From Segatella copri (GTDB lineage: Bacteria > Bacteroidota > Bacteroidia > Bacteroidales > Bacteroidaceae): a stretch of 64,000 nucleotides of DNA. Positions 24,013-33,500 of the stretch are shown here, piece by piece. Each line of letters opens with the position of its first letter. The first letter of the stretch is position 1. The stretch covers positions 1,658,501 through 1,722,500 of the forward strand of contig NZ_CATKVU010000006.1 of NCBI RefSeq assembly GCF_949820605.1, in the 5' to 3' direction. The notes beneath the pieces are model-generated. The model saw only the letters and a list, made by a program, of their open reading frames with translations. It did not search any database and was not told where the DNA came from. Position numbers and translations under genes: made by a program.

Positions 24013-24843
24013 ATGAGAAAAAAGAACCATAGGTACTATACCTATTATATAATAGTGGCATTACTGGCATGGCTTCCAACAAAAAGCCACGCCCAGTTTG
24101 GCATCAACGACATGCCATCCATGGAAGCGATGATTTCCAACCACAAGACTGTAAGAACAGCCTTGGATATAAGAATGATAGCTGAGCTAGGAGTAGAACA
24201 GGTACATGAAGGCTCGCAGAAAAGCATCGAGGAATATCAGGAATCCAGCAAGAGGCTCGATAAATACAAACGCTGCTTTGACATCATCGACCTCATTCTT
24301 AATGGAACAGCCACGGCTTTTCATGGAGTAAGAACCTACCAAAGCTGCAGTAGCAACATCAATAGCTACCTACAGCTTCTGAACGAGTATGAGGAAAAGA
24401 TACTCTTGAAGGGCAAGGTATGGTCATCGGACACCATCATCTATACAACAAGCAAGCAAACCATAGAGGATATAAAAAGTTCCGCTTCCAGCATCTATAA
24501 ATCCTATATAGATTTGTCAGCCTACCTCACAGGAACGGCAGAGTGCAAGACAGAATCCATGATGCTCTGCTTGCAATGTATCAATGAGAACATGGATGCC
24601 ATTGACGCATCTGTCAGGAACGCCTACCTAACCCTTTGGAGCTATATGACCATTCGCCTGGGGTTCTGGAAGAAAGAGATATTCAGAGCCAAGACCATCA
24701 GGGAGATGGCGTTGGAGGCATACGACACATGGAAGAAATCGCAGTACATTGCCTACAACAACCTTCAAAGCCCTTCCACCGAGAAACATAAGGCTTTGGG
24801 AGGAGGGGGCATTCTCGGCGGCAGGTCAAGAGGAGACATTTAG
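24013..24843 (+). CDS. Secreted helical transfer-operon protein, 276 aa
   Basis: A signal peptide (YYIIVALLAWLPTKSHAQ) and then helices to the end, with four Cys and a glycine-rich tail (LGGGGILGGRSRG). Layout resembles the secreted helical proteins at 24945, 57132 and 57895 in this window, possibly one widely diverged family with a VirB5-like role (pilus-associated). That role is inferred from size, secretion and position only. Confidence 0.65.
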   Translation: MRKKNHRYYTYYIIVALLAWLPTKSHAQFGINDMPSMEAMISNHKTVRTALDIRMIAELGVEQVHEGSQKSIEEYQESSKRLDKYKRCFDIIDLILNGTATAFHGVRTYQSCSSNINSYLQLLNEYEEKILLKGKVWSSDTIIYTTSKQTIEDIKSSASSIYKSYIDLSAYLTGTAECKTESMMLCLQCINENMDAIDASVRNAYLTLWSYMTIRLGFWKKEIFRAKTIREMALEAYDTWKKSQYIAYNNLQSPSTEKHKALGGGGILGGRSRGDI

Positions 24844-24944
24844 TTCCAATGGATAAAAGGTATATATAAGTATAGGCTTATATAAAACAATAAAGAAACA
24901 GACATATAAGTATATAAAAATATAATTATATTAAGCAATAATCA

Positions 24945-25685
24945 ATGAAACATATAAGAATTTTATTTTCATTAGTGGCAATGTTATTCATCTCCACGAC
25001 ATCAAGAGCGCAAGGAGCCGAGGTTACCTATATTCATGAAGATGACATCATGAATCAGTTTACAGTAATGGAAACTGGTGCTGGCAGTCTTAAACCAAGA
25101 GAATACTATCAACTTATGCACAAGAGTTACCAAAAAACAGCAGCAGCCACCAACAAGTTGAGTTTTCGCTTGGAAAATCAAGTATTGACCAACAAGGAAG
25201 TTCCTTTGGCGGAGAAAGTGGATTCCGACTTGGTAAAGAGAGAGAAGGTAGAAGCCACCAACATCGCTACAAGAACACCAGGCGCAGGCGATGTCGCCTG
25301 GATGATGGAAAAGGGAAAGATAGAGAGTAAGATGAACACCTTCGAAAGCAACATCAACAAGATAGTAAGCTATGGAGGCAGCAGCGATGACTTCAAGAAC
25401 TGGAAAGACATCTACAATAGTCTCGACTGTGCCATCAAGCTCATCAGAAAGTCCTATCTAGACCTAGGCAGTCGAAAGAAGGAATATTTGGCAATCTACC
25501 AAGACATAGTGAAACGCAACCTCACCCTCACAGGGCAACTAAGATATTGGAAAAGTCTAAAGACTGTCAAACAAGCCCAGCAGAAAGCAACGAAAATAGA
25601 CAGGCAATCAAGCAATACGGTGATAGCAAACAATGCCATGCGAAGATGGCAGAACGCCATGGCCGTGGATGGTTTCTCCAAATAA
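24945..25685 (+). CDS. Secreted helical transfer-operon protein, 246 aa
   Basis: A signal peptide (ILFSLVAMLFISTTSRAQ), then a mostly helical periplasmic protein (KSYQKTAAATNKLSF, LIRKSYLDLGSRKKEYL, AMRRWQNAMAVDGFSK). No cysteine pair or enzyme motif. It follows the 24013 gene after a 100-bp AT-rich spacer. A VirB5/TraI-like role is possible but not shown. Confidence 0.65.
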   Translation: MKHIRILFSLVAMLFISTTSRAQGAEVTYIHEDDIMNQFTVMETGAGSLKPREYYQLMHKSYQKTAAATNKLSFRLENQVLTNKEVPLAEKVDSDLVKREKVEATNIATRTPGAGDVAWMMEKGKIESKMNTFESNINKIVSYGGSSDDFKNWKDIYNSLDCAIKLIRKSYLDLGSRKKEYLAIYQDIVKRNLTLTGQLRYWKSLKTVKQAQQKATKIDRQSSNTVIANNAMRRWQNAMAVDGFSK

Positions 25686-25939
25686 GCAAACAAATACACC
25701 TATATTCGCATAATTATATAACCATATAAAAATATAATTATATAAGAAAATAAAGAAATATAGCAACAAAGAAATAAGGCAATAATACAATAAAGAAACA
25801 GAAAAATAAGGATATAAATCAGTCGTTTTACTCAAAAGTACAATAAAATATATGTGAAAACTAAACTTTTAGTTAATAATGTTGCTCAATTCAAGAAAAA
25901 GCTGTATCTTTACAGCCAAAAATAGGTAAAACGGCAATA
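25686..25939. other. AT-rich spacer with promoter for the 25940 gene
   Basis: 25700-25830 is low-complexity AT-rich DNA (ATATAAnnATATAA runs), similar to 24850-24940, 43541-43587 and 3880-4025. A -7-like TATCTTTA near 25907 precedes the cargo gene. No open frame supported here. Confidence 0.5.
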
Positions 25940-26728
25940 ATGTCAAACCAAAGAGTAAATGATATGAGTAACAGAAATTACAACAATTATAGCATAGCAA
26001 AGAAAACAATAGCAGTAGTATTCCTTAGTTTGATAGGAATGCTAAATGTGATGGCACAGACTGGGACGGTTAATAGAACTTTTATCATGACTGGTTTCGG
26101 CGAAAAACTTGACACATGCAATCTTTCCTTATTTTTCGAACAAGGAAAGGTTACAGGTTTAAACATGGCTTTCAATAATAAAGGAAAAGGTTCATTTATT
26201 TTGGCAAGCATTTCAGGTGCCCCAAACATGTATCATAAATATAAAACTCCAGAACAAAGAATAAATGATTTCAAAAATCTAATAGATACACTTCAAACAA
26301 AATATGATGAATGGAGTGCCATAGCAAAAAACAACAAGGTTGTTAACTATAAAAAAGAAATTGCAACCTTTAGCTACGTTCCTATTTTGTTTTTAACCCT
26401 TTACCGAAACAACATAAAGTATTATCAACCAACAGAGGTTCCATATATAAGGAAATGCACTCCCTACTTCGAAGTTAGCAAAGATGGACAATGTAGTGTA
26501 TTTTTCGGATGGAACGGAATGGCATTTGAAAGAGTGAAAGGTTATAACCAAGGAGCATTAACTTCATATCCTATAAAAGAACAAGTCACTGAAAATCTCG
26601 TAATATTTCAGTTTTATTCATCGAAAGAGTTACAAAGCCTCAAAGATGCTCTAAATTTAGAAACAGCAAGACAAGAACTCCTCAATAAAACAAAAAGCAG
26701 CGAAGAAATAGATTCTTTATTCAAATAA
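25940..26728 (+). CDS. Secreted hypothetical protein, cargo between tra genes, 262 aa
   Basis: A signal peptide (TIAVVFLSLIGMLNVMAQ, after a 20-residue N-terminal extension; ATG 25964 is an alternative start) and a soluble domain without recognised motifs. Base composition is more AT-rich and codon use differs from the tra genes on both sides. It has its own promoter-like sequence, and copy C of the shared promoter follows, so it is separate from the tra transcripts. Probably inserted cargo. Function unknown. Confidence 0.6.
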   Translation: MSNQRVNDMSNRNYNNYSIAKKTIAVVFLSLIGMLNVMAQTGTVNRTFIMTGFGEKLDTCNLSLFFEQGKVTGLNMAFNNKGKGSFILASISGAPNMYHKYKTPEQRINDFKNLIDTLQTKYDEWSAIAKNNKVVNYKKEIATFSYVPILFLTLYRNNIKYYQPTEVPYIRKCTPYFEVSKDGQCSVFFGWNGMAFERVKGYNQGALTSYPIKEQVTENLVIFQFYSSKELQSLKDALNLETARQELLNKTKSSEEIDSLFK

Positions 26729-26766
26729 TCAACAGCCTCTTGCATTTGCAAGGGGCTTTGTTGTAT

Positions 26767-26930
26767 ATCTACCTCAATAATCTATACCCTTGCATTAACA
26801 CCGAGGGGTTAAAGGGGGTGAGCAGCCTCATTTATAATCATTTACACGATAATCCTTAGAAAAAGAATATGTTAAATAAAAAGGTATATCGTGTTTAGAT
26901 AGCCTTTTTTGTAATTTTCCACTACTTTTG
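26767..26930 (+). promoter_or_regulatory. Shared regulon promoter, copy C (traJ), with upstream U block
   Basis: The shared motif is at 26856-26892 and the -7 box TACTTTTG at 26923-26930, 30 bp later. An upstream block (26767-26850, core CACCGAGGGGTTAAAGGGGG) is shared with copies D and E. The promoter shows that traJ starts at 26958, not at the upstream ATG 26928, which lies in the -7 box. Confidence 0.8.
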
Positions 26931-26957
26931 TGCGAAAATTTTAAAATTGATATAAAA

Positions 26958-28142
26958 ATGGCATTTAGTACATTATTCTTAGATGCTTCATCCGGTAGTG
27001 GTACGATGGATGGAATAAAAGACATGGTTAGCGACCTCTCGCAAACCATAGGTGTTGATTTGTTTGAGGAAGACATAGACAATGTCGTTTTTCAAACAAA
27101 CGAGTTTTTATGCAACAGCGATTTTATCGGTTCGCAAGGTCCTTTTTGGTGGATTTTGCAGATGAGCATGGCTTTGGGAGCATTGTTCTCTATCATCGTG
27201 GCTGGAGGCATGGCCTACAAGATGATGGTGAAGAATGAGCCTATAGATGTCTTCAAGATAATGAAGGTGTTAGGCATTGCCATCGTGATGTGCTTTTGGT
27301 ACCCACCAAGTATGAGTGGATTCAAAGGTGCCAGCAACGCTTGCATCCTTGACGCTTTGGCTTACATTCCTAATTGCATAGGCAGCTACACACATGACTT
27401 ATATGAAGCCGAAGCTACACAAGTAAGTGATAAATACAATGAACTTATGCCTCTTATCCAAGCACGAGATTCTATTGCTGGTAGTTTGCAGGCAGATATT
27501 GATGTGGCAGCAAATGGAACGAAAACGGAAGCTGCTGCTTCCGCTAGTGCTGACGCTACAGGAACCAAAGCTACAACCGAAGGGCAAAAACAAGTTTCGA
27601 AAGCTGCACAAAAGTCCACCTTTGCAGGTTTAATGATAGGTCTGGACAAAGTTGTCATGTTCTTTGCCTTGGTCATCTACCGAATTGGTTGGTGGAGCAC
27701 GATTTTCTGTCAGCAGATACTGTTAGGAATGCTCACGATATTCGGACCGATTCAATGGGCATTCAGCGTCCTACCAAAATGGGAAGGAGCCTGGGCTAAG
27801 TGGATAACGAGGTATCTCACGGTACACTTCTACGGAGCGATGTTATACTTCGTTGGTTTCTATGTATTGTTACTTTTCGACATCGTACTAAGTGTTCAAG
27901 TAGAGAACCTTACTGCTATCACCCAAGGCGAGGGAGCCATGGCTGCCTACATCCAGAACGCCTTCATGACCTGCGGCTACCTATTGGCAGCATCCGTAGT
28001 AGCCTTGAAGTGCTTGAACCTAGTTCCAGACTTGGCAGCGTGGATGATACCAGAGGGCGACACAGCATTCTCCACCCGAAACTTCGGCGAGGGAGTAGCA
28101 TCCTCAGTGAAGGCAAGTGCGGCTTCAGTGATGAAAATATAA
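26958..28142 (+). CDS. traJ: TraJ, polytopic conjugal membrane protein (VirB6-like)
   Basis: 394 aa from MAFSTLF. At least five membrane helices: MSMALGALFSIIVAGGMAY, VLGIAIVMCFWYP, VVMFFALVIYRIGWW, the LLGMLTIFGPIQWAFSVLP region, AMLYFVGFYVLLLFDIVLS. GPIQWAFSVLPKWEGAWAKW is characteristic of TraJ. A periplasmic or cytosolic loop of about 60 residues rich in Ala/Thr sits at 150-215. It forms part of the inner-membrane channel. The start is fixed by the promoter position. Confidence 0.88.
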   Translation: MAFSTLFLDASSGSGTMDGIKDMVSDLSQTIGVDLFEEDIDNVVFQTNEFLCNSDFIGSQGPFWWILQMSMALGALFSIIVAGGMAYKMMVKNEPIDVFKIMKVLGIAIVMCFWYPPSMSGFKGASNACILDALAYIPNCIGSYTHDLYEAEATQVSDKYNELMPLIQARDSIAGSLQADIDVAANGTKTEAAASASADATGTKATTEGQKQVSKAAQKSTFAGLMIGLDKVVMFFALVIYRIGWWSTIFCQQILLGMLTIFGPIQWAFSVLPKWEGAWAKWITRYLTVHFYGAMLYFVGFYVLLLFDIVLSVQVENLTAITQGEGAMAAYIQNAFMTCGYLLAASVVALKCLNLVPDLAAWMIPEGDTAFSTRNFGEGVASSVKASAASVMKI

Positions 28143-28165
28143 AGAATAGATAAAAAAACAACAAT

Positions 28166-28783
28166 ATGGCAGTATTAAAGAATTTAGAGAATAAAATCAA
28201 GCTCGTAATGATAGTGAGCAGCCTATTTCTGGTAGGCTGCGTCATTGTGAGCCTAGGCAGCATCATCATCGCCAAGGGCATGGTGGACGAAGCCCACAAG
28301 AAAGTTTACGTATTGGACGGAACCGTTCCTATCCTGGTGAAGCAGACCACCCAAGAAGAAACCTTCGATGTGGAAGCCAAGAGCGACATCGAGATGTTCC
28401 ATCAGTTCTTCTTCACGTTGGCACCTGATGACAAGTATATCCAATACACCATGAAGAAAGCCATGTATCTGGTGGACGAGACAGGACTAGCCCAGTACAA
28501 CGCCCTGAAGGAAAAAGGCTTCTATAATAATATAATAGGTACGAGCACCATCTGCAGTATCTATTGTGACAGCATCAAGCTCAACACCGATTCCCTCACC
28601 TTCACCTACTACGGCAGACAGCGCATCGAGCGAAGGACAAGCATCCTGATGCGTCAGTTAGTAACCGCCGGCAAGCTCAGAAGAGTGCCGAGAACAGAGA
28701 ACAACCCTCACGGAATCCTCATCACCAACTGGCGAACACTGAAGAACCAAGACTTGGAGGAAACCAAGAAGTCAGACTATTAA
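28166..28783 (+). CDS. traK: TraK conjugal protein (VirB8-like)
   Basis: 205 aa with an N-terminal membrane anchor (LVMIVSSLFLVGCVIVSLGSI) and a periplasmic alpha/beta domain (KSDIEMFHQFFFTLAPDD, FTYYGRQRIERRTSIL). The order traJ-K-L-M-N-O is standard in Bacteroidales conjugation. It links inner-membrane and outer-membrane parts of the channel. Confidence 0.9.
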   Translation: MAVLKNLENKIKLVMIVSSLFLVGCVIVSLGSIIIAKGMVDEAHKKVYVLDGTVPILVKQTTQEETFDVEAKSDIEMFHQFFFTLAPDDKYIQYTMKKAMYLVDETGLAQYNALKEKGFYNNIIGTSTICSIYCDSIKLNTDSLTFTYYGRQRIERRTSILMRQLVTAGKLRRVPRTENNPHGILITNWRTLKNQDLEETKKSDY

Positions 28784-28794
28784 ATCAAGCAACA

Positions 28795-29127
28795 ATGGAC
28801 ATAAAGAAAGTACTCATGGGCGAGAAGATGCCCGACAAGAACGATCCCCAGTATCGAGAGCAATACGAGCGAGAGGTGAGAGCAGGGCAAAAGTTCGCTG
28901 AGAAGACCAAGCTCAACATACTGTTTTTGAAAATCCAAGAATGGGCAAACGACCACAGAAAGGCCTTTCTGGGCATCGTGTTCGGCTTGGTAATCTCCCT
29001 GTTCGCCTGGAATGTCATCAACATGATAAGATATTACAATGCGAGCAAGGAGCAAAAACGCCACACGGCAGTGGAGCGAGTAGAGAAAGCCCTTCAGGAG
29101 CAACGTAATTCACACAAAGCACAATAA
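28795..29127 (+). CDS. traL: TraL-position small membrane protein, 110 aa
   Basis: One membrane helix (AFLGIVFGLVISLFAWNVINM, about residues 59-78) between charged, helical ends. It lies 12 bp after traK and 2 bp before traM, the usual position of traL. The symbol rests on position and architecture. Confidence 0.7.
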   Translation: MDIKKVLMGEKMPDKNDPQYREQYEREVRAGQKFAEKTKLNILFLKIQEWANDHRKAFLGIVFGLVISLFAWNVINMIRYYNASKEQKRHTAVERVEKALQEQRNSHKAQ

Positions 29128-29129
29128 AG

Positions 29130-30428
29130 ATGGATATAAAGAAAATCAACTTCAAGCAGCCCAAGTATATGATACCAGCCATCATATACATACCGCTGTT
29201 GTTCACAGGCTACTTCTTGATAGACACATTCAACGTCGAAACATCAGGGCCAGGCAACAGCAAGCTGAAGACCACCGACTATTTGTCGAGCGAGTTACCG
29301 GAAGCCTACACCGACAGCGTCCTAGGCGACAAAATGGACAACACCCAAAGGGAATACGGAAAGATTTCCGACCTTTCGGGAGTCCAAAACGTAGAGAACG
29401 ACAACGACTCCGTAAACAAGAAACAGGATTACGAGTCAAAGTATAACGAAGAGGAAGCCAAGAAGGTCAAGCAACAGCAAGCCGAGGAGAAGCGCAAGCT
29501 CCAAGAGATGCAAGAGCGAGTGAGACAAAATCGCAGCCAATCCAACAATGACGACTTCGTTGACCCGATAAGCAGCTCCGAGATAGCCAAGGCGCAACGT
29601 CGCCGTCGCCAACGCAACTGGGAAGAAATGAACCGCAACCTGGGAGGTGGCGACAACTATCTGGCAGACAATGAAGAAAACTCGTCCTCTTCCCTTTCCT
29701 CTTCAACCACAACAGGAAACACCACGAACAGCGGTATTCCTGGAACCATGAACAATGACACCGACAATTCTTACAACGCTCCAAATACCGCTAACGGCAA
29801 CCATCAGTACCAAGGAGGCGTACAGCAAGATGGAGAGCAACCAGAAAAGGTGACAAAGAAGACCAAGGAAGTCTCCGACTACTTCAACACCGTAGGCAAG
29901 GACAAGGAAAAAGACAAGCTCATCATGGCCATCATCGACGAGAACGTAAAGGCCGTTGACGGCAGCAGGGTCCGTCTCCGCCTGTTGGATGACATAGAGA
30001 TAGGCGACGAGACCATCAAGAAAGGCACCTACCTATATGCCACCATGAGTGGCTTCGGCAAGCAAAGAGTCCAAGGAAAGGTAGAAAGCATCTTCTATGA
30101 CGATGACATCATCAAGGTAAGCCTATCCATCTATGACACGGACGGCATGCAAGGCCTGTATGTACCTCTGAGCAGTTTCAGGGAAACCACCAAGGAAGTC
30201 GCAAGCAGTGCCATGCAAGGCGGCAACATCATGGACAACACCACGACCAGCAGCAGCGGCATCAAGGGATGGGCGACCCAAGCAGCGCAAAATGCCTCAC
30301 AACGAGTGATGAACGCCTTGGGAACAGCAGCCAAGAAGAACCGTGTCCGCCTGAAGTACGGCACACGAGTTTACCTTGTTGACGGCAGTCAGAAGGAAAG
30401 AAGCAACAGAAATAGAAACAATTATTAA
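29130..30428 (+). CDS. traM: TraM conjugal protein (VirB10-like)
   Basis: 432 aa. One N-terminal helix (YMIPAIIYIPLLFTGYFLI), a long charged, Gln/Ser/Asn-rich linker with coiled coil (about 110-170), and a C-terminal beta-rich domain (VRLRLLDDIEIGDETIKKGT, ...GMQGLYVPLSSF) typical of TraM/VirB10. It spans the periplasm and connects the inner and outer membrane complexes. Rich use of polar repeats in the linker is normal for the family. Confidence 0.9.
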   Translation: MDIKKINFKQPKYMIPAIIYIPLLFTGYFLIDTFNVETSGPGNSKLKTTDYLSSELPEAYTDSVLGDKMDNTQREYGKISDLSGVQNVENDNDSVNKKQDYESKYNEEEAKKVKQQQAEEKRKLQEMQERVRQNRSQSNNDDFVDPISSSEIAKAQRRRRQRNWEEMNRNLGGGDNYLADNEENSSSSLSSSTTTGNTTNSGIPGTMNNDTDNSYNAPNTANGNHQYQGGVQQDGEQPEKVTKKTKEVSDYFNTVGKDKEKDKLIMAIIDENVKAVDGSRVRLRLLDDIEIGDETIKKGTYLYATMSGFGKQRVQGKVESIFYDDDIIKVSLSIYDTDGMQGLYVPLSSFRETTKEVASSAMQGGNIMDNTTTSSSGIKGWATQAAQNASQRVMNALGTAAKKNRVRLKYGTRVYLVDGSQKERSNRNRNNY

Positions 30429-30438
30429 TCAGATAGAA

Positions 30439-31290
30439 ATGAAAGAAATAAGAAAGAAGTTCCTATCACTCCTTGCGGTGTGCTTAGGAGCCACACTTGG
30501 AGCATTCGCTCAGAAAGGATATAACGACATGGAGCAGCTCACTATCAACGAGAATGTTTCATCCATCATCACGGCATCAGAGCCTATTCGCTTGGTAGAT
30601 ATATCCACAGACAGCATCGCTGGCGACAAGCCATTGGAGAATGTAATCCGCTTGAAGCCAAAGACAGGCAACCACAAAGACGGCGAGGTGATGGGAGTTG
30701 TCACCATCATCACAGAACGCTATCGAGTGCAATATGCCTTGATATACACAAGCAAGCTGGAAGAGGCTGTGACTGACAAGGAAGTTGAGCTAGTGGAGCG
30801 CAATGCCTTCCATAACCCAGATGTAAGCATGTCAACGGTGGACATGGTGAGTTACGCCATGAAGGTGTGGAACTCCCCTGCCCGATATAGAAGCACATTC
30901 ACCACCCAGAACAAGATGACCATGCGTCTGAACAACATCTATGTGGTAGGAGAATACTTCTTCATAGACTTCTCCGTGGACAACAAGACCAACCTTCCGT
31001 TTGATATCGACGAGCTAAGGGTAAAGCTGCAGGACAAGAAGCAGCAGAAAGCCACCAATGTGCAGACCATCGAGCTGAAGCCTGCCCTGGTATTGGATCG
31101 TTCCGTAAGATTCAAGAAAGGCTACAGAAACATCATTGTTCTGAAGAAAATGACTTTTCCTAACGACAAGGTACTATCCATCGAACTCAGCGAAAAGCAG
31201 ATTTCCGGAAGAACAATCTCCATGAACCTCGATTACGAGGATGTGTTGGCCGCCGATGCCTTCGACACCCTTCTTTTACGTGAACAATAA
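30439..31290 (+). CDS. traN: TraN conjugal protein (VirB9-like, DUF4138)
   Basis: 283 aa starting at ATG 30439 (MKEIRKKF), directly followed by a signal peptide (FLSLLAVCLGATLGAFAQ). A longer frame from 30376 overlaps traM and would bury the signal peptide. The body is beta-rich (RYRVQYALIYT; NNIYVVGEYFFIDFSVDNKT), matching TraN. Outer-membrane core complex component with TraM and TraO. Confidence 0.9.
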   Translation: MKEIRKKFLSLLAVCLGATLGAFAQKGYNDMEQLTINENVSSIITASEPIRLVDISTDSIAGDKPLENVIRLKPKTGNHKDGEVMGVVTIITERYRVQYALIYTSKLEEAVTDKEVELVERNAFHNPDVSMSTVDMVSYAMKVWNSPARYRSTFTTQNKMTMRLNNIYVVGEYFFIDFSVDNKTNLPFDIDELRVKLQDKKQQKATNVQTIELKPALVLDRSVRFKKGYRNIIVLKKMTFPNDKVLSIELSEKQISGRTISMNLDYEDVLAADAFDTLLLREQ

Positions 31291-31300
31291 AAAGACAGAT

Positions 31301-31801
31301 ATGAGAAGAATACTTTCAACGATATTCGCCATACTACTGACAGCAAGCGCATTCGCCCAGAGTCACGGCAACCATATCATGGTAGGCGTTGGCGGCAGCT
31401 ATCCGCAAGGAGTAGAGGCCACCCTCGCCTACGAGCACGAAACCGAGTATCACAACGCCTGGGAATATTTCGCCACAGCCTACTTGAAATACAAGAAAGA
31501 CGAGGAGGCAGGACATGTCACAAGCGACTCCTTCTGGCACAACTATAACACATGGACTGTGGGTGCAGCCTACAAGCCATGTGTTACAAGAGGCAGAAAC
31601 CACCACGGAAGTGTAAGAATAGGTGTTAGCTGTGGCAGCGACCTGGACAAAGTGATAACCGCAGGACATGTAGGTTACGAGCATACCTATAACCTCTACA
31701 ACGGTTGGAGCCTGTTCTTCCAGGTGAAGGAAGATGTAGTAATCAGAGGAAAGGACACGTTCAGAACAGGAGCATCCTTTGGCGTGAAAGTTCCCCTATA
31801 A
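31301..31801 (+). CDS. traO: TraO conjugal protein, outer-membrane barrel-like
   Basis: 166 aa from ATG 31301, with signal peptide (ILSTIFAILLTASAFAQ) and alternating strands ending in GASFGVKVPL, as in TraO. The longer frame from 31241 overlaps traN and lacks a signal peptide. Probably in the outer membrane. Confidence 0.87.
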   Translation: MRRILSTIFAILLTASAFAQSHGNHIMVGVGGSYPQGVEATLAYEHETEYHNAWEYFATAYLKYKKDEEAGHVTSDSFWHNYNTWTVGAAYKPCVTRGRNHHGSVRIGVSCGSDLDKVITAGHVGYEHTYNLYNGWSLFFQVKEDVVIRGKDTFRTGASFGVKVPL

Positions 31802-31817
31802 TATAATAAGGTGTAAA

Positions 31818-32486
31818 ATGAAAACAAAGATAACAACTTTTGTCATGGGGATGCTTATGATGGCATCCTTCATGACCTCCTGCGACAATCATGAGCCATA
31901 CGACCCGGACTTGCATATAGGATATGTCCTTTGCGATGACCATACCTGCATGGACACGGCAACCTATTTCAACCAAAGCAAGCGCAAAGCCGTGGGAGTA
32001 GTCTTTGCCGAAAAGACGAAAGATCATCCTGTGTTGGCGGTAAACCTGGAGGAAACAAGCGGCATGTTCTGTGACTCCATAGGAATGGAGAACGGAACGA
32101 GCGGTGACATCACCAAGTTCGACGGCTTCTCCAATACCGTTGCCATGTATCAAAGCTATGACAATGAAACTGGCCATGGCTCTCCGATAGCCATGAGGAT
32201 GATGAACTTCCACGAGTATGGGCAAAGCGACCACATCCCAAGCGTGGCAGAACAACGATTGCTGCAAAGTGCAGCCAAGACCATCAATCCCATCATAAAG
32301 AGATGCGGAGGACAACCTATCAGCTTGGATGCAGACTGTTGGTATTGGACTTCTACGGAAGTACAGGAGAACCCAGGCACACAAGCCTGGCTATGCAGCG
32401 CAGTGAATGGTGGCATCATGCCAACACCAAAGGCAGAGAGCCATAAGGTCAGAGCCATCATTGAGATGAATTATCCAGAATATTAA
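31818..32486 (+). CDS. Lipoprotein with DUF1566/FISUMP-like C-terminus, 222 aa
   Basis: A lipobox (FMTSC, Cys about residue 22) followed by an N-terminal domain and a C-terminal C-type-lectin-like pattern: HIPSVAEQRLLQ, WYWTSTEVQENPGTQAW, SHKVRAI. This matches DUF1566/FISUMP folds, also used by the retroelement adhesin. No variable-region signature is seen: codon use is ordinary. It lies 16 bp after traO. It may be a surface-exposed contact or entry-exclusion protein, which is inference. Confidence 0.68.
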   Translation: MKTKITTFVMGMLMMASFMTSCDNHEPYDPDLHIGYVLCDDHTCMDTATYFNQSKRKAVGVVFAEKTKDHPVLAVNLEETSGMFCDSIGMENGTSGDITKFDGFSNTVAMYQSYDNETGHGSPIAMRMMNFHEYGQSDHIPSVAEQRLLQSAAKTINPIIKRCGGQPISLDADCWYWTSTEVQENPGTQAWLCSAVNGGIMPTPKAESHKVRAIIEMNYPEY

Positions 32487-32503
32487 TCTTCAAACACAAA
32501 ATT

Positions 32504-33457
32504 ATGGCAAATTGGAAAACATTGTTGGAAACAGCCTTAAAAGGAGCCAAGACCGCTGCCCCACATATTCTTACAGGAGCAAAGGTAGCAGCCCCTTATG
32601 TGAAGAGTGCGGTAAAAACAGGAGCGCACGCAGTAAAAGGAACAGCAGAGTTCATCGCCAAGCATCCTAAGACCTCCCTTGTAGCAGGTGCTGTGTCCCT
32701 CCCCTATTTCGGTTACAACAAAGGCGCATTAACTTTTGCGAAAGAAAAGTTACTGGGGGATGACTCCAAGGAAAAAGGACTTGTTGACACAGCATCAAGA
32801 TTAGCATTCGGCGACCAAAAGGATGCTTACGGAAACGAAAAGTCAATCTCGGAGAAAGCAGTCAACGTTCTTTTTGGCGAAGGTTCCTATGATTCAATCA
32901 AAAGAGCAGGAGGAGCCACCATTGACGAGGGGCAGGAGCTCTACCATAATCTTAAAAACGGGGTGGCAGGAATAGGCAATGAAGCAATCGGCCTGTACCA
33001 AGACGGAAAGCAGTTTGCTGGAAATTTCTTTTCCGGCAACGGCATGGTTTCCAATGGCAACGGTGGCTATTACGATCCAACAGCGCAATCCTATCCATCC
33101 ATGGCACAGATGCAGATGACCAATCAACAAGGCGGTGGTTCAATGAATGCCTTGATGAACGGCATCAACAATGCAGTAAGCCAAGTGTCCGGTGGAAACG
33201 TGAGCAAGATGAACATTGCCAGTTTGTTGCTTTCTGCCTATATGATGTTCGGTAGATTTGGTTGGATGGGAAAAGCCGCCAGTTTGTTGCTGGGAGGAAT
33301 GACCTTACACAACATAAACGGAAAACAGGCAGCTTCTCAACACCAAAATCAGCAACAACAGCAATCACGTGCGAACGTTACCGAACAAATACCTCTTCAG
33401 ACAGCAGAGATGCCTGTTGAAGAAGAGAACACTGTTGTTCGCATGAGAAGACTATAA
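32504..33457 (+). CDS. Transfer-region protein with hydrophobic helices, 317 aa
   Basis: An Ala/Lys-rich amphipathic N-terminus (ALKGAKTAAPHILTGAKVAA), a Gly/Asn-rich middle, a hydrophobic pair (IASLLLSAYMMFGRFGW; ASLLLGGMTL) near 240-270, and a Gln-rich tail. No family recognised. It is co-directional with the tra genes and similar in C-terminal layout (two hydrophobic helices near the end) to the 685-aa protein at 34646. Confidence 0.6.
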   Translation: MANWKTLLETALKGAKTAAPHILTGAKVAAPYVKSAVKTGAHAVKGTAEFIAKHPKTSLVAGAVSLPYFGYNKGALTFAKEKLLGDDSKEKGLVDTASRLAFGDQKDAYGNEKSISEKAVNVLFGEGSYDSIKRAGGATIDEGQELYHNLKNGVAGIGNEAIGLYQDGKQFAGNFFSGNGMVSNGNGGYYDPTAQSYPSMAQMQMTNQQGGGSMNALMNGINNAVSQVSGGNVSKMNIASLLLSAYMMFGRFGWMGKAASLLLGGMTLHNINGKQAASQHQNQQQQQSRANVTEQIPLQTAEMPVEEENTVVRMRRL

Positions 33458-33500
33458 TTAGATACAGGAGAGCTATCTCCTATTAAAAATCACAGATAAG

